Part shown: one piece after another, positions 27,831 to 37,962 of the stretch
How positions within the stretch are numbered: the first letter of the stretch is position 1
How the letters are laid out: each line of letters starts with the position of its first letter
Assembly: GCF_012062845.1 (NCBI RefSeq)
Contig: NZ_WWNB01000012.1
Span: 1 to 64,000 of the forward strand
Length of the DNA stretch: 64,000 nt
From: Halomonas salinarum
Lineage (GTDB): Bacteria; Pseudomonadota; Gammaproteobacteria; Pseudomonadales; Halomonadaceae
Direction of reading: 5' to 3'
Translations under genes and position numbers: made by a program
The notes under the pieces: generated by a model
Databases searched by the model: none
Told to the model about the DNA's origin: nothing
Seen by the model: the letters and a program-made list of their open reading frames with translations, nothing else

Positions 27831-29630
27831 TCACGGCATGTAGCGATAGTAGTTTTCAATGCTTTCACGGGTGATGATACCGGAAATACGCCGCTTGATC
27901 GGCCCCATCGAGGTTTCGACATAAAGTGCATCCACTCGTGCCTCGTTGAGCCGGTCCAGCGCCTCGCTGAGAGTCGCCTCAAGGTGAATGGGCGCCATGT
28001 CCAGACGCTGGCCGGGCACTTCGAGCAGGTCGATCTGCTCCTCCTTGGCCCAGGCGTCTTCATCGAGCAACACACGCGCCAGATCCGCCGCCTTGAGTGC
28101 CAGGGTCGGCTTGTCGTCCCGGGAGCGCACGATCACCACCCAGACAGGCTTGGCATGCAACATCGCCTCGGCTTCCTCGCGACCGACCCGGCGCTGGCTT
28201 CGCACCAGGCTGCGCTCCATTACCGCTGGCACCGATACTCGCGACAACGCCTGTGACAGCGGCTGCTGCAGTGGATGCAGGCCATGACGCGTCAGGTTGA
28301 TGAAGAAGCCCTCGCAGCGACACAACCGCCTTGCCGTGAGCCCTGCAATCACCACCGCCAGCATGCCGGGCAGAATGATATTGGGATTGTGCGTCAGTTC
28401 GAGAAGGGCCATCAGTGCCGCCAGCGGTGCCTGCAATACTGCCCCCATCATCGCCGCCATGCCCAGCATGGCAAACAGTGACGGGTCTGCCGCCGCTTCG
28501 GGCCATAGCCACTGGCCGAGCAGACCAGTCAGCGCGCCGGCAGCGGCGCCTGAAACCAGCACAGGGCCAATGATGCCGATAGGAAGACCGCTCGCCACGG
28601 TGAGCGCAGTTAGCCCCAGCTTGGCGAGCGCCAGCGCCACCAGCACATTCACTGCCACCTCGCCATCCAGGGTGGAGGCCAAACTGTCGTAGCCGATGCC
28701 CTGTACCTCTGGATACCACCAGGCTACCCCGCCCACGGCGAGCCCCACCAAGGTCAGACGGGCCTTGATCGGCCAGGCGGCAAAACCGGTCTTTAACTTC
28801 GACAGGCGAATGAACCCGCCAGACAGGAGGCCAATCACCAGTGCACTGAAGAGAATCCAGGACAGGTTCAGCCAGGAATCCAGCGCTACGCTCGAGGTAT
28901 GAAAGGCCGGCTGAGTGTCATAGACCAGTTGGGCGACGACGGCCCCCATACTGGAAGCCAGGATCACCGGCATGAAGCCAGCAATGGTGTACTCCATCAT
29001 CACCACTTCCATGGCAAAGATGACCCCGGCGATCGGCGTATTAAAGGAAGCCGATATGCCGGCCGCCGTCCCAGAGGCCACCAATACACGCAGGCTATTG
29101 TGAGGCAGGCGAAGGTGCTCACCGATGCCGCTGACCGCCGCCGCGCCGAGATGTATCGCCGGGCCTTCCCGGCCCGCCGAAAGGCCACCAAGCACCGATA
29201 CCACCCCGACCCACCATTGGTTGAGCCAGTTTCGCAGCGGGAATCGCCCCTGATGATACGTCAGTCGCTCAATCACGTGACCGACACCGAGCTTGCGAGC
29301 CGCCGGTGGCTGACGCCATAGCCCTACCCCGATCAGGGCGACCGCCGCCAACGGCAGCAACGCCCGGAACCAGGCCGGCAATCCCTCGAAAGCCTCAGAA
29401 TCCGCACCGGGCATGAAGGCCAGCGCCCCCAGATCCAGCAGCAGTTGGAAGCCCACCATCAGGCTGCCGGTGACAATCCCGGCGATCGTCCCCAGCACGC
29501 AGAGCTGGGGAAGAGATTCGACATTGGCCAGTTTACGACGAAAGGTCGCAAGGCTCAGGTCGGGAAAATGTGGGCGTGGCACGGTGGCGCTTCCTTGACC
29601 ATGGGGCTCATGATGGGAGGGTGATTTCAC
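27831..29630 (-). CDS. ClC-family chloride channel/antiporter with CBS domains
   Basis: 599-aa membrane protein. It shows the ClC signature GLSAGREGPAIHLGA, including the gating-glutamate motif GREGP, repeated membrane helices, and GIGYDSLASTL. Residues past about 450 form a cytosolic pair of CBS-like domains ending IITRESIENYYRYMP. The gating Glu suggests Cl-/H+ antiport, though selectivity is not certain from sequence alone. In a halophile it could serve pH or anion balance. It lies upstream of hemJ, 54 bp away, and is divergent from argC. Confidence 0.92.
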   Translation of the reverse strand: MKSPSHHEPHGQGSATVPRPHFPDLSLATFRRKLANVESLPQLCVLGTIAGIVTGSLMVGFQLLLDLGALAFMPGADSEAFEGLPAWFRALLPLAAVALIGVGLWRQPPAARKLGVGHVIERLTYHQGRFPLRNWLNQWWVGVVSVLGGLSAGREGPAIHLGAAAVSGIGEHLRLPHNSLRVLVASGTAAGISASFNTPIAGVIFAMEVVMMEYTIAGFMPVILASSMGAVVAQLVYDTQPAFHTSSVALDSWLNLSWILFSALVIGLLSGGFIRLSKLKTGFAAWPIKARLTLVGLAVGGVAWWYPEVQGIGYDSLASTLDGEVAVNVLVALALAKLGLTALTVASGLPIGIIGPVLVSGAAAGALTGLLGQWLWPEAAADPSLFAMLGMAAMMGAVLQAPLAALMALLELTHNPNIILPGMLAVVIAGLTARRLCRCEGFFINLTRHGLHPLQQPLSQALSRVSVPAVMERSLVRSQRRVGREEAEAMLHAKPVWVVIVRSRDDKPTLALKAADLARVLLDEDAWAKEEQIDLLEVPGQRLDMAPIHLEATLSEALDRLNEARVDALYVETSMGPIKRRISGIITRESIENYYRYMP

Positions 29631-29718
29631 CTGTCGTTGACTGACAGGTGTATCATACCGGGACCATCTCTTCAGACTCGACCCCGAAGGGTCGGCCAGC
29701 TACCTAAGGAGGGACATC

Positions 29719-30753
29719 GTGATCAAGGTGGGCATTGTCGGGGGCACCGGCTATACCGGCGTCGAATTGCTGAGGCTGCTTGCCCAGCATCCCCAGGTCG
29801 AAATAGCGGCCATTACCTCGCGTTCCGAAGCGGGCCTCGCTGTCGATGAACTCTATCCCAACCTGCGCGGCCACTATCCGGAACTTTACTTCACTGCCCC
29901 GGATGCAGATGTGCTCGGCCGCTGCGATGCCGTCTTCTTCGCCACTCCGCATGGTGTCGCTCATGCGCTGGCCGGCGACCTGCTAGAGCGCGGTACCCGG
30001 GTCATCGATCTCTCCGCCGACTTCCGTCTGGAAGATGCCGAGGAATGGGCACAGTGGTACGGTCAGCCCCACGGCGCTCCTGAGCTGCTTGAAGAAGCCG
30101 TCTATGGCTTACCGGAAGTCAATCGCGAGGCCATACAAGAGGCACGCCTGATTGCGGTTCCAGGCTGCTACCCCACCGCCGTGCAACTGGGCCTCTTGCC
30201 GCTGCTCGAAGGGGGCCTCATTGATATCGAGCATGTGATTGCCGACTGCAAGTCAGGCGTCACCGGCGCCGGTCGCGGTGCCAAGGTCGGCTCACTGCTG
30301 GCTGAAGCCAGCGAATCCATGAAGGCCTATGGCGCCAGCGGGCACCGTCATCTGCCCGAGATTCGCCAGGGCCTCGGCCGCGCGGCCAAGGCACCGGTAG
30401 GCCTGACCTTCGTTCCTCATCTGACACCGATGATTCGTGGCATTCACGCCACCCTCTACGGGCGACTGACCGAGGAGCCCGGTGACCTGCAGGCGCTGTT
30501 CGAGACGCGCTTCAAGGACGAACCGGCTGTTGACGTCATGCCCGCAGGGAGTCACCCCGAGACCCGCAGCGTCAAGGGCAGCGACATCTGTCGGCTGGCC
30601 GTCCATCGCCCCGGCGATGGCGACACCGTGGTGGTGCTTTCTGTGATCGACAACCTGGTCAAGGGCGCTTCCGGCCAGGCCATCCAGAACCTCAACCTGA
30701 TGTTCGGCTTCGACGAGATGGCAGGCCTTAGCGCCCCGGCGATAATGCCCTGA
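29719..30753 (+). CDS. argC: N-acetyl-gamma-glutamyl-phosphate reductase
   Basis: NADPH-dependent enzyme of arginine synthesis. The 344-aa product starts [21 protein letters not shown] (dinucleotide motif) and carries the active-site cysteine in [16 protein letters not shown]. Further family marks are [10 protein letters not shown] and [12 protein letters not shown]. The GTG start at 29719 has AAGGAGG upstream. Divergent from the ClC gene. Argininosuccinate-pathway neighbours are absent here; erpA follows after a REP-like element, as in the argC-erpA pairing of Pseudomonas. Confidence 0.97.
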   Translation: MIKVGIVGGTGYTGVELLRLLAQHPQVEIAAITSRSEAGLAVDELYPNLRGHYPELYFTAPDADVLGRCDAVFFATPHGVAHALAGDLLERGTRVIDLSADFRLEDAEEWAQWYGQPHGAPELLEEAVYGLPEVNREAIQEARLIAVPGCYPTAVQLGLLPLLEGGLIDIEHVIADCKSGVTGAGRGAKVGSLLAEASESMKAYGASGHRHLPEIRQGLGRAAKAPVGLTFVPHLTPMIRGIHATLYGRLTEEPGDLQALFETRFKDEPAVDVMPAGSHPETRSVKGSDICRLAVHRPGDGDTVVVLSVIDNLVKGASGQAIQNLNLMFGFDEMAGLSAPAIMP

Positions 30754-30784
30754 TTCCCTTCTTGGACTATCGTTCACCGGCGCC

Positions 30785-30873
30785 GGAGGTAGGTCACAGC
30801 GAAGGTCCTCTGCCATGGATGGCAGAGGTAGCACCCAGGGATGGGTTTACAGCGCCTTCGCACGTGGCCTACC
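30785..30873. repeat. REP-like intergenic palindromic element
   Basis: A central 10-bp perfect hairpin CCTCTGCCAT-GG-ATGGCAGAGG (30807-30828) sits inside imperfect outer arms, GTAGGTCACAGCGAAGG (30789-30805) and CCTTCGCACGTGGCCTAC (30855-30872). It resembles dispersed palindromic repeats common in gammaproteobacterial intergenic DNA. No second copy was seen in this window. Confidence 0.6.
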
Positions 30874-30965
30874 TACGGCTTCGCCCCTCAAAAGTTGACC
30901 CTTTTGCTGGGGATTGTGGATAATCATGTCATGTACCCCATTCCATCAACCGCGGGAGAATCTCC

Positions 30966-31328
30966 ATGAGCGGTGCTGAATCTTTCGATCCTGACTCCCT
31001 GAAGCCGATGCAGCTATCGCCTAGCGCCCAGCGGCGCCTGCGCGGGCTGATCACGGAAGAGGGCAACTCGGCTCTCAAACTGCGCGTCTACGTCACCGGC
31101 GGTGGTTGTTCGGGCTTCCAGTACGGCTTCGATTTCGCCGACGATGCCAGCGACGACGATACCCTGATTGCCTTCGACGACGTCTCGATGATCGTCGACC
31201 CTCTGTCGTATCAGTATCTGGTCGGCTCGACGGTCGACTTTGAGGAAGGCCTTGCCGGTGCGCGTTTCGTGATCCAGAACCCCAACGCCACCAGCACCTG
31301 TGGCTGTGGTGCCTCCTTCATGGTGTAA
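30966..31328 (+). CDS. erpA: Iron-sulfur cluster insertion protein ErpA
   Basis: A-type carrier that delivers 4Fe-4S clusters to apo-proteins. The 120-aa product has the three conserved cysteines in [11 protein letters not shown] and STCGCGASF at the C-terminus, and the family start [21 protein letters not shown] precedes ATG 30966. It lies behind argC but separated by the 211-bp gap that holds the REP-like element, so it probably has its own promoter. A perfect DnaA-box sequence is present in that gap at about 30916. Confidence 0.96.
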   Translation: MSGAESFDPDSLKPMQLSPSAQRRLRGLITEEGNSALKLRVYVTGGGCSGFQYGFDFADDASDDDTLIAFDDVSMIVDPLSYQYLVGSTVDFEEGLAGARFVIQNPNATSTCGCGASFMV

Positions 31329-31432
31329 ATCACCGTCAAATTGGCACTTTTTTCTTCAACTTGACGCTTCCCCGGGAACTCGCCATTGTTAAAGGCGTGT
31401 TCCACAAACAAAATTTCCAAACGGGGAACTTC

Positions 31433-32197
31433 ATGACAACTGCATATAAAAAAGCGTCACTGCTTTCCTCCCTGGCGCTCGGCCTTGGCATGTCCACGCT
31501 TGCCAGTGCCGCCGACCAGCCAACGCTCGACGTGGTCACCGACCCAAGCTTCGTGCCCTTCGAGATGATGGATACCGAGTCCGGAGAAATGGTCGGCTTC
31601 GACATGGACATCATCAACGAGGTCGCCGATCGCGCCGGCTTCGATATCAATCTGAATACCATGGACTTCAACGGCATCATCCCGGCCATCCAGACCGGTA
31701 ACGTTGATATCGCCATCGCCGGCATTACCATTACCGAAGAGCGCAGCGAGATCGTCGACTTCTCCGACCCCTACTATGATAGCGGTCTGCGCATCATGGT
31801 CGCCGCGAACAACGATAGCGTCGAAACCATCGATGATCTGACGGGAATGACCGTCGGCACCAAGATCGGCTCAACCAGCTATGACTACCTGACCGAAAAT
31901 CTCGGTGACGACGCGACCATCACGCCCTATCCGGGCAGCTCCGACATGTACATGGCCCTGCTCGGCGGCAGCGTCGATGCAGTCTTCTATGACGCCCCCA
32001 ACGTTGGCTATTTCGCCCAAACCCGCGGTGAAGGCCGTGCCAAGGTCGTGGGCCCCCTCTACGAAGGTCAGCAGTACGGCATCGCGCTGGTCAAAGGCAG
32101 CGACTGGGTCGAACCCGTCAACGAGGCCCTCGCGTCCATGCGTGAAGATGGCACCTACGATGAGATCCACGAAAAATGGTTTGGCAGCGCTGAATGA
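31433..32197 (+). CDS. Amino-acid ABC transporter, periplasmic binding protein (GlnH-like)
   Basis: 254-aa solute-binding protein with a signal peptide ending LASAADQP. The bacterial family-3 core reads [38 protein letters not shown] and continues [21 protein letters not shown]. Conserved positions match polar amino-acid binders (glutamine, glutamate, arginine), but the exact ligand cannot be fixed. I chose ATG 31433 with SD GGGG; the frame is open 24 codons further. It is the first gene of a three-gene transporter with a permease and an ATPase, ending at the terminator 33917-33953. Confidence 0.9.
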   Translation: MTTAYKKASLLSSLALGLGMSTLASAADQPTLDVVTDPSFVPFEMMDTESGEMVGFDMDIINEVADRAGFDINLNTMDFNGIIPAIQTGNVDIAIAGITITEERSEIVDFSDPYYDSGLRIMVAANNDSVETIDDLTGMTVGTKIGSTSYDYLTENLGDDATITPYPGSSDMYMALLGGSVDAVFYDAPNVGYFAQTRGEGRAKVVGPLYEGQQYGIALVKGSDWVEPVNEALASMREDGTYDEIHEKWFGSAE

Positions 32198-32342
32198 CGC
32201 GACAAGCCATGACGGTGTCTGATGGCTTATCGCACTCTCAGACATAGCTGGTCGCACGGGGTCGGGTCGCTAGGCTCGGCCCCTTTGCGTGGTGCCCTTT
32301 GCACCCTTCTATCTGACGAAGCTTCTGGACGGGAGATCCCTC

Positions 32343-33014
32343 GTGGACGTCACCTTTCAATTCGACTGGCAGGCCGCCCTATCCTCGATTCCCTACCTGC
32401 TGACGGGGATACCCTATACCTTGCTGATCTCCTTCGGTGGTCTCGCCATCGGCTTTCTGATCGGCATCCTGTTTGGTCTTCTGCGCATCAGCCCGATTGC
32501 CTGGCTACGCATCCCGGCCATCACCTACATCGAGATATTTCGCGGTACCCCAGTGCTGGTGCAGGTGCTCTTCATCTTCTATGGCCTACCACAGATCATC
32601 GGGGGGCCGGTCAATGCGCTGGTGGCCGGCATCGCCGCCATCGCCGTCAACTCCGGCGCCTATATCTCCGAAATCGTGCGCGGCGGAGTACAGTCGATCG
32701 AACGCGGTCAGCGTGAAGCTAGCCTGTCGCTTGGCCTGTCGCGCACGCAATCGTTCCGCTACGTGATCTGGCCCCAGGCGTTTCGCCGCATGATTCCCTC
32801 GCTTGGCAATCAAGGCATCATCAGCATCAAGGATACCTCGCTGTTCTCGGTGATCGGTGTGGGCGAGCTGGTCCGTCAGGGTCAGGTCTACATCGCCACG
32901 ACCTTTAGCGCACTGGAGGTCTATCTGATGGTCGCCATGCTGTATCTCGCCATCACCCTCAGCCTCTCGCTGGCCCTGCGCCAGCTCGAGCGCAAGGGGC
33001 TGGTAGGTCAATAA
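32343..33014 (+). CDS. Amino-acid ABC transporter, permease (GlnP-like)
   Basis: 223-aa HisM/GlnP-type permease with about five membrane segments. It shows the family motif [20 protein letters not shown] and the coupling-loop signature [17 protein letters not shown]. It ends with a hydrophobic helix and [10 protein letters not shown] chose GTG 32343, which has GGGAG seven bases upstream; an earlier in-frame GTG at 32289 lacks one. It partners the binding protein upstream and the ATPase downstream. One permease gene suggests a homodimeric channel. Confidence 0.9.
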   Translation: MDVTFQFDWQAALSSIPYLLTGIPYTLLISFGGLAIGFLIGILFGLLRISPIAWLRIPAITYIEIFRGTPVLVQVLFIFYGLPQIIGGPVNALVAGIAAIAVNSGAYISEIVRGGVQSIERGQREASLSLGLSRTQSFRYVIWPQAFRRMIPSLGNQGIISIKDTSLFSVIGVGELVRQGQVYIATTFSALEVYLMVAMLYLAITLSLSLALRQLERKGLVGQ

Positions 33015-33054
33015 CGCCGGCACAACGAACATCGGTACAACGAGGGAACCGATC

Positions 33055-33828
33055 ATGACAGATATCAAGACAGAGGCCGGCGCCGAGCCGATCGTGCGCA
33101 TGGAAAAGGTCAACAAGTTCTTCGGCAGCCTTCACGTGCTGCAGGACATCGAGCTTTCGGTCAGCCATGGCGAGGTCGTGGTGGTCATCGGGGCCAGCGG
33201 CTCAGGCAAGTCAACGCTGATCCGCTGTATCAATGGGCTCGAGGAATTCCAGCACGGCCATATCGATGTCGATGGCAATGAACTGCTGCCAAATGGCAAG
33301 AGCAGCAAGTCGCTGCAGACCATTCGTACCGAGGTCGGCATGGTCTTCCAGCAGTTCAATCTCTTCCCCCATCTCAGCGTACGCGACAACGTCACCCTGG
33401 CGCCCATCAAGGTCCGTGGCCTCAGTGAAAAACAAGCGATCGACAGCGCCAACCGACTGCTGGACCAGGTCAATATCGCTGACCAGGCTGACAAGCTGCC
33501 AGGCCAGCTCTCAGGCGGCCAACAGCAGCGTGTGGCGCTCGCCAGGGCACTGGCCATGGAACCCCGGCTGATGCTCTTCGATGAGCCCACATCGGCTCTT
33601 GACCCGGAAATGATCGGTGAGGTGCTGGATGCCATGCGAGAGCTGGCCGACGCTGGCATGACGATGATGATCGTCACGCATGAAATGGGCTTTGCTCGAG
33701 AGGTGGCGGATCGCGTGATCTATATTCACCAAGGGCAGATCGTCGAGCAGGGCAAGCCGGAAGCCGTGTTCGACAACCCCCAGAATGAACGCACCAAGAG
33801 CTTCCTGGGACGTGTCCTCAAGCACTGA
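33055..33828 (+). CDS. Amino-acid ABC transporter, ATP-binding protein (GlnQ-like)
   Basis: 257-aa ATPase with Walker [10 protein letters not shown], the Q-loop [10 protein letters not shown], signature [15 protein letters not shown] and Walker [16 protein letters not shown], then the H-loop VTHEMGF. The polar amino-acid subfamily is recognised from these motifs and from the adjacent permease and binding protein. It ends the transporter; a strong terminator follows. Confidence 0.95.
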   Translation: MTDIKTEAGAEPIVRMEKVNKFFGSLHVLQDIELSVSHGEVVVVIGASGSGKSTLIRCINGLEEFQHGHIDVDGNELLPNGKSSKSLQTIRTEVGMVFQQFNLFPHLSVRDNVTLAPIKVRGLSEKQAIDSANRLLDQVNIADQADKLPGQLSGGQQQRVALARALAMEPRLMLFDEPTSALDPEMIGEVLDAMRELADAGMTMMIVTHEMGFAREVADRVIYIHQGQIVEQGKPEAVFDNPQNERTKSFLGRVLKH

Positions 33829-33916
33829 TGAAGCGATCATGAATGTTCGCTGATCGTGACCTGGATGGCTTCTATATGGCTTCGCTAGGCCATCACGCAT
33901 GCAGATAATGGCACCT

Positions 33917-33953
33917 AAAAGGGCCTGTCGACTTCTCGACAGGCCCTTTTTTT
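33917..33953 (+). terminator. Terminator after the amino-acid transporter
   Basis: AAAAGGGCCTGTCGA and TCGACAGGCCCTTTT with a short loop, followed by TTT: a textbook terminator. It separates the transporter from the box-rich region before mnmG. Confidence 0.95.
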
Positions 33954-34445
33954 GGGCTGTGGACAAGTTTTTTCAGAATGGCTCCAAATCGTCCCATGAC
34001 CGGCAGCATCAGCGACTTCACGCTGATTGCCTTCGGATGTTAATCGCCACGGTAACAACCCGGCCTGGGCTCGGTGGATAACCTTGGGTTATTTGAGACT
34101 GTGGACAAAGCCCTCTTTCATCCACAGGCTCATGACATGCTGTACGCATCTCCTGCGCTGTTTTTCACACGATTGGTCAACATTCCAGTGAGTTGATAAC
34201 TATATAAATAACGAGGTTTTCCACAGAAAGTGTCCACACCAGTAGTAGCAACAACAACAGAACTTCTCTTCTATTTAATCTGTATTTTATATTAAGCCCG
34301 GGTCACAGACGCTGGAATGCGAATCCGGGTGTGGAAAACCCCTGACGGTTACCCACAGGAGGTTTATACTCTGCGGCTGATTTCTCACCCCGTCGTTTGA
34401 CGACGGCTATGGACACGGCGCCATCGGCGCCATTCGAGGTGCAAC
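33954..34445. other. oriC: Origin candidate 2 (DnaA-box and AT-rich region upstream of mnmG)
   Basis: Eight DnaA-box-like sequences occur in about 400 bp: TGTGGACAA at 33958 and 34100 (minus), GGTGGATAA at 34074 (minus), TCATCCACA at 34118, TTTTCCACA at 34217, GTGTCCACA at 34230, TGTGGAAAA at 34330 (minus), and TTACCCACA at 34349. AT-rich tracts lie at 34196-34212 and 34261-34297. In E. coli and Vibrio the origin lies beside mnmG (gidA). No box here is a perfect TTATCCACA, unlike candidate 1. Confidence 0.6.
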
Positions 34446-36341
34446 GTGGATTACCCCGACCGTTTTGACGTCATCGTCATCGGCGGAGGCCATGCGGGAA
34501 CCGAAGCCGCCCTGGCCTCTGCTCGCATGGGTGCCAAGACCCTGCTGCTGACCCACAACATCGAGACGCTGGGCCAGATGTCCTGCAATCCCGCCATCGG
34601 CGGGATCGGCAAGAGTCATCTGGTCAAGGAAATCGATGCACTCGGCGGCGCCATGGCGCTGGCCACCGACCTGGCGGGCATCCAGTTCCGTCGACTCAAT
34701 GCCCGCAAGGGACCGGCAGTTCGCGCCACTCGCGCTCAGGCCGACCGAGTCCGCTACAAAGCGGCGATTCGCGGCATGCTGGAGAATCAGCCCAACCTGA
34801 CGATTTTCCAGCAGTCGGCAGGCGACTTGATCGTCGATGGCGACACCGTGCGTGGTGCGGTAACCGAGACTGGTATCCGCTTTCTCGGCGAAAGCGTGGT
34901 GCTCTGCACCGGTACCTTCCTCGGCGGCGTGATCCATATCGGTCTCGACCAGAGTCTCGGTGGCCGTGCCGGTGACGCACCGTCCAACGCCCTGGCAAAA
35001 CGCCTGCGGGCACTGCCGTTCAATGTGGCAAGGTTGAAGACCGGTACACCGCCACGCATCGATGCCCGCAGTGTCGATTTCAGCGGCCTCGAGGAGCAGC
35101 CCGGCGACAGCCCGACGCCCGTGATGTCGTATCTTGGCAGCCGTGACATGCACCCTGAGCAAGTCAGCTGTCATATCGCGCATACCAATGAGCGCACTCA
35201 CGAGATTATCTTCGCCAATCTTGATCGGTCGCCGATGTATTCCGGCTCCATCGATAGCGTCGGCCCGCGCTATTGCCCGTCCATCGAAGACAAGGTGCAT
35301 CGCTTCGCCGACAAGGCGAGCCACCAGATCTTTGTCGAACCCGAGGGGCTTAACACCCACGAGCTCTACCCCAACGGGATTTCCACCTCTCTGCCTTTCG
35401 ACGTCCAGCTTGAGGTAGTGCGCTCGATCGAGGGGATGGAGAACGCGCATATCACCCGCCCCGGGTACGCCATCGAGTACGATTTCTTCGATCCACGAGA
35501 CCTCAAGCACACGCTGGAAACCAAGTTTGTCCACAACCTGTACTTCGCCGGCCAGATCAACGGCACCACGGGTTACGAGGAAGCCGGCGCTCAAGGGTTG
35601 CTGGCGGGGCTTAACGCCGCTCGGCGCGCCAAGGGGCTTGAGGGGTGGTCACCGCGGCGCGATCAGGCCTACCTCGGCGTGCTGGTCGACGACCTGATCA
35701 CCCTGGGCACCCAGGAGCCCTACCGGATGTTCACCTCGCGGGCCGAGTATCGCCTGCTGCTGCGCGAGGACAACGCGGACCTGCGCCTGACCGAAATCGG
35801 CCGGGAGCTGGGGCTGGTCGATGACACCCGCTGGGCCGCCTTCTCCGCCAAGCGTGATGCTATCGAGCAAGAGCTCGAGCGTCTCAGGGTCGGCTTCGTG
35901 CAGCCGGGCAGCACCGCTGCAACAACGCTTGAGGCGAAGACCGAGAAGCCACTGACGCGCGAGTACAGCCTTACCGAACTGCTGCGTCGGCCGGAACTCG
36001 AATACGCCGATGTGGCTCGTCTCACCGGCGAGCCGGTCGAGGATCCCACGGTCGCCGAACAGGTACAGATTCAGGTCAAGTATCAGGGCTATATCGATCG
36101 TCAGCAGGAAGAGATCGACAAGCTCAAGCGTCACGAGGCGACGCCATTGCCGGCGGATCTGGATTACCAGCGCGTCGAAGGGCTTTCCCACGAGATTCGC
36201 CAGAAGCTTGAAGCCGCTCGCCCCGAGACCCTGGCGCATGCCGGGCGCATCTCAGGCGTGACGCCGGCGGCGGTGTCGATTCTGCTGATCCATCTGAAGA
36301 AGCGTCGCCTGCTCGACGACAGTCAGGCGCAGAGCGCATGA
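34446..36341 (+). CDS. mnmG: tRNA uridine 5-carboxymethylaminomethyl modification enzyme MnmG
   Basis: FAD-dependent partner of MnmE in wobble-uridine modification. The 631-aa product begins with a Rossmann FAD motif ([22 protein letters not shown]) and has [22 protein letters not shown], the MnmG signature GLEQQ-type region and a C-terminal helical domain that binds MnmE. The GTG start at 34446 has GAGG upstream. It overlaps rsmG by 4 bp. The gene lies directly beside the DnaA-box region 33954-34445, an E. coli-like arrangement, but mnmE is 22.7 kb away. Confidence 0.97.
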   Translation: MDYPDRFDVIVIGGGHAGTEAALASARMGAKTLLLTHNIETLGQMSCNPAIGGIGKSHLVKEIDALGGAMALATDLAGIQFRRLNARKGPAVRATRAQADRVRYKAAIRGMLENQPNLTIFQQSAGDLIVDGDTVRGAVTETGIRFLGESVVLCTGTFLGGVIHIGLDQSLGGRAGDAPSNALAKRLRALPFNVARLKTGTPPRIDARSVDFSGLEEQPGDSPTPVMSYLGSRDMHPEQVSCHIAHTNERTHEIIFANLDRSPMYSGSIDSVGPRYCPSIEDKVHRFADKASHQIFVEPEGLNTHELYPNGISTSLPFDVQLEVVRSIEGMENAHITRPGYAIEYDFFDPRDLKHTLETKFVHNLYFAGQINGTTGYEEAGAQGLLAGLNAARRAKGLEGWSPRRDQAYLGVLVDDLITLGTQEPYRMFTSRAEYRLLLREDNADLRLTEIGRELGLVDDTRWAAFSAKRDAIEQELERLRVGFVQPGSTAATTLEAKTEKPLTREYSLTELLRRPELEYADVARLTGEPVEDPTVAEQVQIQVKYQGYIDRQQEEIDKLKRHEATPLPADLDYQRVEGLSHEIRQKLEAARPETLAHAGRISGVTPAAVSILLIHLKKRRLLDDSQAQSA

Positions 36342-36994
36342 ATCAAGCCCTCGCTAACGCGATTCCCGACACCGTGGCCGCAAGGCTTGATACGGGACTT
36401 GCCGCGCTCAATATCGCGCCAGAGGTCGACCAACGCGCACGCCTTCTGGGCCTGCTGGCGCTGTTGCACAAGTGGAATCGCGCCTATAACCTCACCGCGG
36501 TACGCTCGCTCGATGACATGGTGACCAAACACCTGCTGGATAGTGCCTCGGTGCTTGAGCATGTGCGTGGCCCACGCCTGCTCGACGTCGGTGCAGGACC
36601 GGGGCTACCGGGACTGGTGCTGGCAATTCTCAAGCCTGAGCTTGATGTCACCCTGCTCGACAGCAATGGCAAGAAGGTCCGCTTCCAGCGCCAGGCGGTA
36701 TTCGAACTGGGGTTGACCAATGTCACGCCCAGCCAGGCACGGGTCGAGTCTTTCGAGGCCACCCCCTTCGATCAGGTGATTTCCCGGGCCTTTGCAAGTC
36801 TTGAGGATTTCATCGGCCTGACGGGGACCTTGCTTGCCACGGACGGTCAGTGGCTTGCCATGAAGGGAAAGGCCGGTGATGAGGAACTCGCTGCCCTTCC
36901 TGATGACGTGGCACTCATCGAGCGACGGGCCCTTGCCGTGCCCGGCGAGGAAGGCGCCCGACACCTGCTGACGCTGGCTCGTCGTACCGACTGA
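36338..36994 (+). CDS. rsmG: 16S rRNA (guanine-527-N7)-methyltransferase RsmG
   Basis: SAM-dependent methyltransferase of 16S rRNA G527 (GidB); its loss gives low-level streptomycin resistance. The 218-aa product shows [15 protein letters not shown] and the SAM motif [17 protein letters not shown]. It overlaps mnmG by 4 bp, the conserved mnmG-rsmG arrangement. The next gene is parA after a 71-bp gap. A standard-length family member. Confidence 0.96.
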   Translation: MNQALANAIPDTVAARLDTGLAALNIAPEVDQRARLLGLLALLHKWNRAYNLTAVRSLDDMVTKHLLDSASVLEHVRGPRLLDVGAGPGLPGLVLAILKPELDVTLLDSNGKKVRFQRQAVFELGLTNVTPSQARVESFEATPFDQVISRAFASLEDFIGLTGTLLATDGQWLAMKGKAGDEELAALPDDVALIERRALAVPGEEGARHLLTLARRTD

Positions 36995-37065
36995 AGCTGT
37001 GCTGCAATGCGACCACCAAGGCTACCCCGGTTTTCAGGGAGCCGGACCCAGGAAGGATGCCGCTC

Positions 37066-37836
37066 GTGACCAAAATCATCGCCTTGACCAACCAGAAGGG
37101 TGGGGTGGGCAAGACCACCACGGCCGTTAATCTCGCCGCCAGCCTGGCGTCGCTCGACCGCCGCGTGTTGTTGGTCGACCTTGACCCGCAGGGCCATGCC
37201 ACCATGGGCAGTGGTGTCGATAAGCACGAGCTTGATGGCAGCGTTCTTGATGTACTGCTGGGCGACAAGCGCGCCGCCGAGGTCATCCTGGACTGCCCCG
37301 ATGCGGGCTTTGCCCTGTTGCCCGGCAACGGCGACCTGACCGCCGCTGAGGTCGCGCTGCTCGACCGTGATGAAGGCCGTGAACGTTGCCTGCAGAACGC
37401 CATCCAGAGCGTCGCGGGCGAATACGACGTGGTGCTGATCGACAGCCCGCCTTCGCTCAATATGCTGACCGTCAACGCGCTGACCGCCGCTCACGGCGTA
37501 CTGATTCCACTACAGTGCGAGTTCTATGCCCTTGAAGGGCTATCGGCGTTGCTCGATACCGTCGAGCAGATTCAGGCAAGCGTTAATCCAAGCCTCGAGG
37601 TGCTGGGCATCGTGCGGACCATGTACGATGCGCGTAACAGCCTGACGCGCGACGTCAGCAAGCAGTTGACGGACTACTTCGGCGATGGCTTGCTCAAGAC
37701 CACCATCCCCCGCAACGTGCGCGTCGCCGAGGCCCCAAGTCATGGCTTGCCGGTGACCAAGTATGCCCGCTTCTCGCGGGGCAGCCAGGCCTACCGGGTG
37801 CTTGCCAAGGAGCTGATCCGCCGTCAGCTGATCTAG
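37066..37836 (+). CDS. parA: Chromosome-partitioning ATPase ParA (Soj)
   Basis: Deviant-Walker ATPase that moves ParB-parS complexes for origin segregation. The product carries KGGVGKTTTAVNLAASLA (about residues 10-27), LLVDLDPQGHATMG, and the switch sequence DVVLIDSPPSL. Start choice: SD AGGAAGG abuts the ATG at 37057, leaving no spacer, but sits 9 nt before the in-frame GTG at 37066, so I chose GTG (256 aa). It is followed by parB 126 bp downstream. parS sites lie at the other end of the origin region (211-4217). Confidence 0.95.
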   Translation: MTKIIALTNQKGGVGKTTTAVNLAASLASLDRRVLLVDLDPQGHATMGSGVDKHELDGSVLDVLLGDKRAAEVILDCPDAGFALLPGNGDLTAAEVALLDRDEGRERCLQNAIQSVAGEYDVVLIDSPPSLNMLTVNALTAAHGVLIPLQCEFYALEGLSALLDTVEQIQASVNPSLEVLGIVRTMYDARNSLTRDVSKQLTDYFGDGLLKTTIPRNVRVAEAPSHGLPVTKYARFSRGSQAYRVLAKELIRRQLI

Positions 37837-37962
37837 CCCGTTGTCGAGTGGATCGCTGAGCAATCAGCGAGTTGGCGCTAGTGCATGGATGTGAAACCAC
37901 GCCCGAGTGGCCATGGTGGTCGCAGGGGACTGAAATGTTGGATCGATTTCGAGGATTGCCAG

